Assembly: GCA_035222895.1 (NCBI GenBank)
Contig: JAVYIG010000037.1
Coordinates: 1,140,234-1,204,233, forward strand
Length of the DNA stretch: 64,000 nt
Direction of reading: 5' to 3'
Source: Strongylocentrotus droebachiensis
Lineage: Eukaryota > Echinodermata > Echinoidea > Camarodonta > Strongylocentrotidae
Position 1 is the first letter of the stretch, and each line of letters begins with the position of its first letter. Under the pieces are notes generated by a model. It was not told the DNA's origin. It saw only the letters and a list, made by a program, of their open reading frames with translations, and searched no databases. Positions 59,286-64,000 of the stretch are shown here, piece after piece. The position numbers and the translations under genes are program-made.

Positions 59286-60578
59286 TATAGGATTTCCCGG
59301 CCAAATTCGCGAGTTTGTCATTCAAATTAATTTGTCTTGCGTTCAAATTCGACGGTTTTAGTGCAGTCAGGTATATCTCGGGTTTATATTCCCTTTTCTA
59401 GTTTTCAAATCTATGGAATTTGCGTTAGAATCTACGTATGTTTCATTCAAATTAATGAACAATGTGCTTCTTTCGCTATTTGGTCATTCGATTTGGCTCA
59501 ACACGATTTTCTGACAACGCGACGGTGTACTTCTAGCATTCTAATTCTTTTGTAGCATTCAAATTAGCACTTTGTGCACTTAAATTGATGGTCAATATAC
59601 ATTTCATGTTTATTCACACTTTTTATTCTTTTTCTTTCAAGATTGTTTTTTCATGTGTATTTCATCATATTTCATTTTCTTCAATTTATACACTTATACT
59701 TATTAGATTTATCTGATATTCATCAGCATTAACGTTTGATTGTTAAGAAGAAAAAAACGACTTGCATCTACGGACCTGATGGTCTCAGTATATTTGTAAA
59801 TGTTCATGTAAGGAAGTTGTTTGTCTTATGTTTCATCATAAATTTATCATAATTTCATCATAATTTCATTATGAAAGAAGGGTACAATATTGTGACTGGG
59901 GTAGGGACGAGAGTCAAAAAATTGAACACGATTCATTATTTAGCCATGTCTTTAGCCATCGATCTGCTGGCGGGCAAGTAAACTATGAAACTCTTTAAGA
60001 AAAACAGAGGGTTGTACTGGGTATAAGAGACGATGTGAATTACTTTTGTAAAATTCTGAGTCTGTAGTAAAAAGCGGCGATTGAGGGTACCCCCACCTTT
60101 CCCGGGTATATGAACATGTCCGTGCAGAAATGCCATATCCCTTGATTTCGCCCCTTCTTTACTTTATGTCTAGTCACCCATCTGCATTGTCCTGAAAATA
60201 AATAAATGGAATAACAGCTTAGACCCCAATGGCAAATCATGCATTTTAACTGCATTATTTAAAAACAGTAAAAGTTTGTTGCAATTCTCCCCCCTAACAT
60301 TCCTAACTTTAATAAAAATATTACGAATACGAATGACAGGTGTTATTTTGAATGATAAAAAATACGCTTCGACAAGTGAATATTAATTTGAATGCTAGTT
60401 GAGCAGTTTCTAAATTGAATGACAGATCTATGAAACCCTTCGACCAAAATCTTAAATTTAATACAAAAACTGAAAAATTGAATGATAATTGGCATGGCAA
60501 AGCCGATCTGCGCTAACTTAAATGCAAAGTAAATGAATTCGAATGACAAACACGCGAATTTGGCCGGGGAATCCTATA
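59286..60578. mobile_element. 1.3 kb nested element with subterminal CATTCAAATT arrays
   Basis: TATAGGATTTCCCGGCC at the left is mirrored by GGCCGGGGAATCCTATA at the right, and the match continues through AAATTCGCG and GTTTGTCATTC. CATTCAAATT-type words recur at least five times in the left 300 bases, with the complementary AATTTGAATG-type words at the right end. No target duplication resolved and no coding frame. Confidence 0.82.
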
Positions 60579-60703
60579 GCTTACTACTCTTTTTATGCAA
60601 TGGAAAATGCCAATTATAGTAGCTTACCATTAATTCGCCAGCCAATTATGGTAGCTACTATAGTTTCAATTATGGTAACAAAAAGTTTTATGCAACGGGG
60701 CCC

Positions 60704-61244
60704 AGGTTTGACCAAAATCTGATAAGTAATAAGAAAGTTATGAATTTGTAATGACATGAAAAAACTTTGAAAATCAAAAGACAAATTGACAACTCAGTCA
60801 TTGCCTCACTATCCACCAATTGTTTTCTTTACATTGATAATATAAAATTTCGTGGATCCGGCCTTGGCTGTCGTTTCGCCTATAGTGGTTGGGACTCCTC
60901 CACCACCATCCGTTGTGTACAGATCAAATGTAATTGTGAATAAAAGAAATGAACAAAGCCTATCTTCACTTCAATCTGTCCCGTTCTGTTATACATGTAG
61001 ATACAGTTCAGTGAGCACTGCATGAGATGACATGTATTTTGCATCTAACATCAATGTCAATAAATGGGACACACATAAAGGAAATTAAGAATTAGCACAT
61101 TTCCCTCACCTTTTATGATCCAAAGCTACTCCATATGCGGCATTATCTTGCCCTTTAACCTCATCCTTATTCAAAAAGAAGGTTGTGTTCTGGGAAGAGA
61201 TGACAAATGATTAGTGAGCATTATCATTATATTATACAAGTGTG
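60704..61244. other. Sequence right of the Harbinger element
   Basis: No gene or repeat structure recognised. Confidence 0.4.
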
Positions 61245-61560
61245 GAAGAACATCAGATAAACAATGTTCCCTGGAAAAGGATGGCTGTTCAAATGCCTTC
61301 ATATTCCAAATATGGTATGTAACATTATAAAAATCGGGACGGATTTGTATGCCACGTGTTCATGTAGTTACACACACATCTTTCTGTGTACAGTGCTTGT
61401 AACTTTAGACTGGGTAAAATTTCTTATCATGTTGATGATTCCAGAACCTTACAGTACACACCAATACTTATATGCTAGATGATCAACCTTTTCTGATCAA
61501 TTCCACACCGTTTCTTTCACAATGCAATCGCATGACCAGAACTCAACTTTCAAAGTTCAG
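61245..61560. repeat. Copy 2 of the inverted dispersed repeat (partner 58020-58345)
   Basis: Inverted relative of the block within the Harbinger element. This copy lies outside the transposon ends, so it is an independent insertion. Confidence 0.85.
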
Positions 61561-64000
61561 ACAAACTAAAATATGAATGATTGACAATTATCTGTTTGAA
61601 CATTTCTACATGTACGCTAGTTCATGCTATTGTGAATATCACGTACACCACCAAAATCTTATTAAAGTACTTCAAATATTGAATTATGCAAATGCAGTTA
61701 TAATATACACATTCTGCATGATTATCCCAGGAGATTAATACACCGGCTAAATCATCAGACTTTAACAATATTGAAATCAGACTACTTTACTCGAAATTCA
61801 TGCCAAGGTTTTCATTAAACTAGTTTTTTTTAAATCGCATGAATAAATTTTAAAAAGTCCATTCTATTCATGCATTGGTAAGATGAGTTCTTTGTGATTT
61901 TTCAATTAATCGAGCAATGTTAAACATTATACGATGTTACATTCAATAAACTATCATTACTATACAGTAATATGAACATGACTGGAAAGAGTTTCTTTAT
62001 TCATTTAAGGGGAAGTCTTAAAGTTTTAGAATTTTTATATTTGAAAAGTTATACAATGGGACAATCTCAGGGATATTCAATTGTACTTTGCAGCATACAA
62101 TAAACATCAGAACGCGAGAAAGAAAAAAAATCAGGGAGAGAATAGATTCAGTAGAGCGCAGACTTTAGTAGAAAGGGGAGGAGTGTGGAGAGTCTGCATA
62201 CGATTCTATTTCAGGCTAACATTTGGAATTAGGGGTTCCCTATCATGTTATTTGTTTTTCTTGTATTCTTTCTCCTTTATTTCATTCTTCAGATAATGTA
62301 TGAAATACTTCCAATTAGTTTGATAAGAAATATGGCTAAACAAGCAATACGGTTAATTGTTTTCAAAGAATTGCCTTCGATTCAATTAATAATATTGTGT
62401 CAAAAAAAAAATCTATGAGGAATTTTTCAAACAGAAATCAGTATAACGCCAGATGTCATTAAAAAAATAAAAGATAAACTCGACTTTTCTTATAAAGACG
62501 GTGAAAACGTTTTGCAGTGACCAAGGCAAGGTCTATTAAATAGCCGATTATATGGGAATTTCAATTTAAACTATATGCTGCATGTGATCACTATTAGTAT
62601 CAATTTGGGATTGCCCAAACTAATATGTGTTGCTCCTCCTAAAAGGGGGAGGAGACATTTCATCGTTTATTGTTTTAATGTGAACAATTTCGTTTGACAT
62701 GGAACGACTGTAATAAGGTATTTGACTTTATATCTTTACCTATTCAAAATCTAATTTGGTAAGAGATATTGTGGGTATTAACATTGATTGATCGAGGAAA
62801 GGAGCAATAATTGTTAAATCTCTCTTTAACTCTGGTAAAGTATTTGATTTTCATGGGAAGAGAACGTTGGATGATATAAAAAAGCAAGTTTCAAAGAAGA
62901 TGAATTAGAGAAAAGGAATGTGGCATTGATGATAAATACATTTACAATGCATCTGAGAAAATGGGAAAACTTGGAAGTTTTAGGGAGAGCGATGTATAGG
63001 TGGAACGAAGGCAACAACTGAAGTCTTTACTTTATAGTAAAGAAACCGGTCCCAAAATCCATTTACTATCCACACAAGGAGAAGAAAGGGGAGGGGGAGA
63101 GGGAGATGAATAAGTCCAATGAGTTAGAGAGGAAGGAAAGGAGAGGGTTTTTGGGGGTAGACTTTGTGTTTTAATGAAGGAAAAACTCTTTAAAAAAAAA
63201 ATTCTGTATGATATTTGAGAAATATGAAACTCAATTTGTATTAAATTGTTCAGTTTTATTCTGCAAAATGCAATGCTTGTTCTAGTGTTGGGGACGAAAT
63301 AACTGTGTAGTGCGGTAATATTTCCTATTATTTAACTGAGATATAGTTTAGTCATATATATATACATTGTGAAATTATTAACAATTGTATATTGTATTTA
63401 TATTTTATTTATGTTTGTTTATCAATTGATTAAAACATATTTGTTATAATTGTTTCTTAGATAGCATAAACTAGGACTATGGAGAATGCTTTGCTTTTAT
63501 GAATTTATGTTACTTTTGACATTTTTGACACTTTTGTTAAGTACATTGTTAGTGTCTTTTACTCTGATTGTACATGATAGTGTTTTGTTTTTCCTGTTTG
63601 TGTGTTTGTTTAGGGTAGGCTTTCATATAAGTAACCCCTCATTTCTGCCTATCCTAAATGCTCTCATAAATTTACATTGTAGTTGTTATCACTATGTTGT
63701 TCTTGTTGTTATGATTCCATTCTGTATTTGTATATTTTAAATGTTTTTATGAAGAGTGTTAAATAAAATTTGAATTTAATTGAATTGTTATGTACCAAAA
63801 GAAATTGGAGTTTTGAGAAATTCATTCAATGAATACCCCCCCAAAAATATATTGCCATGATGCCATTAATTTGTTAAAACATTAAAATCTAAATAATGAG
63901 AAATACATATATACACACGAGAGGAAAGAGAGAGAGAGAGAGAACCAAGTAGAAATATAAAGCAGAGGGGGTGGTTCATAAATATAGAAGAAAACACATA
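61561..64000. other. AT-rich region without a supported gene
   Basis: A minor frame at about 62840-62905 (VFDFHGKRTLDDIKKQVSKK) and the terminal AATAAAATTTGAATTTAATT at about 63760 hint at an old LINE 3' end. The evidence is too thin for a call. A (GA)n tract lies at about 63925-63942. Confidence 0.35.

Larger units (their letters stand above)
51161..60703. mobile_element. Near-complete two-gene PIF/Harbinger transposon (9.5 kb)
   Basis: GGGCCCCGTTGCATAAAACT at 51161 is mirrored at the right end (…GTTTTATGCAACGGGGCCC ending 60703), a perfect match of at least 22 bp. Inside, a plus-strand DDE transposase and a minus-strand Myb/SANT protein converge, as in known autonomous Harbinger elements where both proteins are needed. 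Subterminal AGCGTTAA and AGCGGTAA words recur about nine times in 51185-51360. No TWA target duplication is visible at the edges. Secondary insertions lie at 59286-60578 and around 57.3-58.3 kb. Confidence 0.88.

Noticed and set aside
62690-63020. Possible LINE coding remnant
   Set aside because: Only a short frame with weak resemblance; no RT motif or Cys/His motif to support it.

Overview
This is animal nuclear DNA, AT-rich and dominated by transposons. There is no sign of prokaryotic or organellar sequence. Genes are split by GT-AG introns. PIF/Harbinger, hAT-like, tyrosine-recombinase, LINE and tRNA-derived SINE sequences are stacked in the introns. Protein and SINE style suggest a marine invertebrate deuterostome, an echinoderm being my best guess; this is inference from family resemblance and is not proven.

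Positions 1-40.8 kb: a minus-strand gene appears to span this stretch. It starts with a short ATG exon at 40763 and continues leftward as alternating pairs of very small exons, here called alpha (57 or 63 nt) and beta (66 nt, once 54 nt). Almost all are multiples of three, open in phase 0 and flanked by consensus splice sites. The gene runs off the left edge and I do not recognise the protein. A roughly 1.9 kb unit carrying one alpha and one beta exon is tandemly repeated between 26 and 33.5 kb. Every large transposon from 0.6 to 39.1 kb lies between these exons. They include a 7.4 kb long-inverted-repeat element (631-7988, with nested MITEs and a LINE relic), a decayed Harbinger element (8510-11816), and a 4.1 kb long-inverted-repeat element with an orphan protein family (12119-16180). 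They also include a 175 bp hAT-type MITE with an exact 8 bp target duplication, and a 5.86 kb long-inverted-repeat element with another orphan protein family (20259-26114). That last insertion is proven by empty paralogous sites. A SINE, a 594 bp MITE and a 2.58 kb hAT-like block duplicated in tandem (33951-39109) complete the set.

Positions 41-51 kb: a LINE 3' fragment, two MITEs, a tyrosine recombinase C-terminal domain (44456-45013), an SGNH-hydrolase exon broken by one stop codon (47262-47812), a 107 bp tandem repeat and a 0.95 kb inverted-repeat element. The recombinase and hydrolase may belong to one element.

Positions 51161-60703: a nearly complete PIF/Harbinger transposon with matching 22-24 bp terminal repeats. 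It carries a plus-strand, multi-exon DDE transposase (51373-54452, one GC-AG intron) that converges on a minus-strand, five-exon Myb/SANT-like protein gene (59160-55314). This is the classic two-protein Harbinger arrangement. The transposase lacks a recognisable segment between its first and second exons, and the Myb gene has one apparent frameshift, so present activity is doubtful.

Positions 60.7-64 kb: AT-rich sequence with an inverted copy of a LINE-associated repeat and no supported gene.
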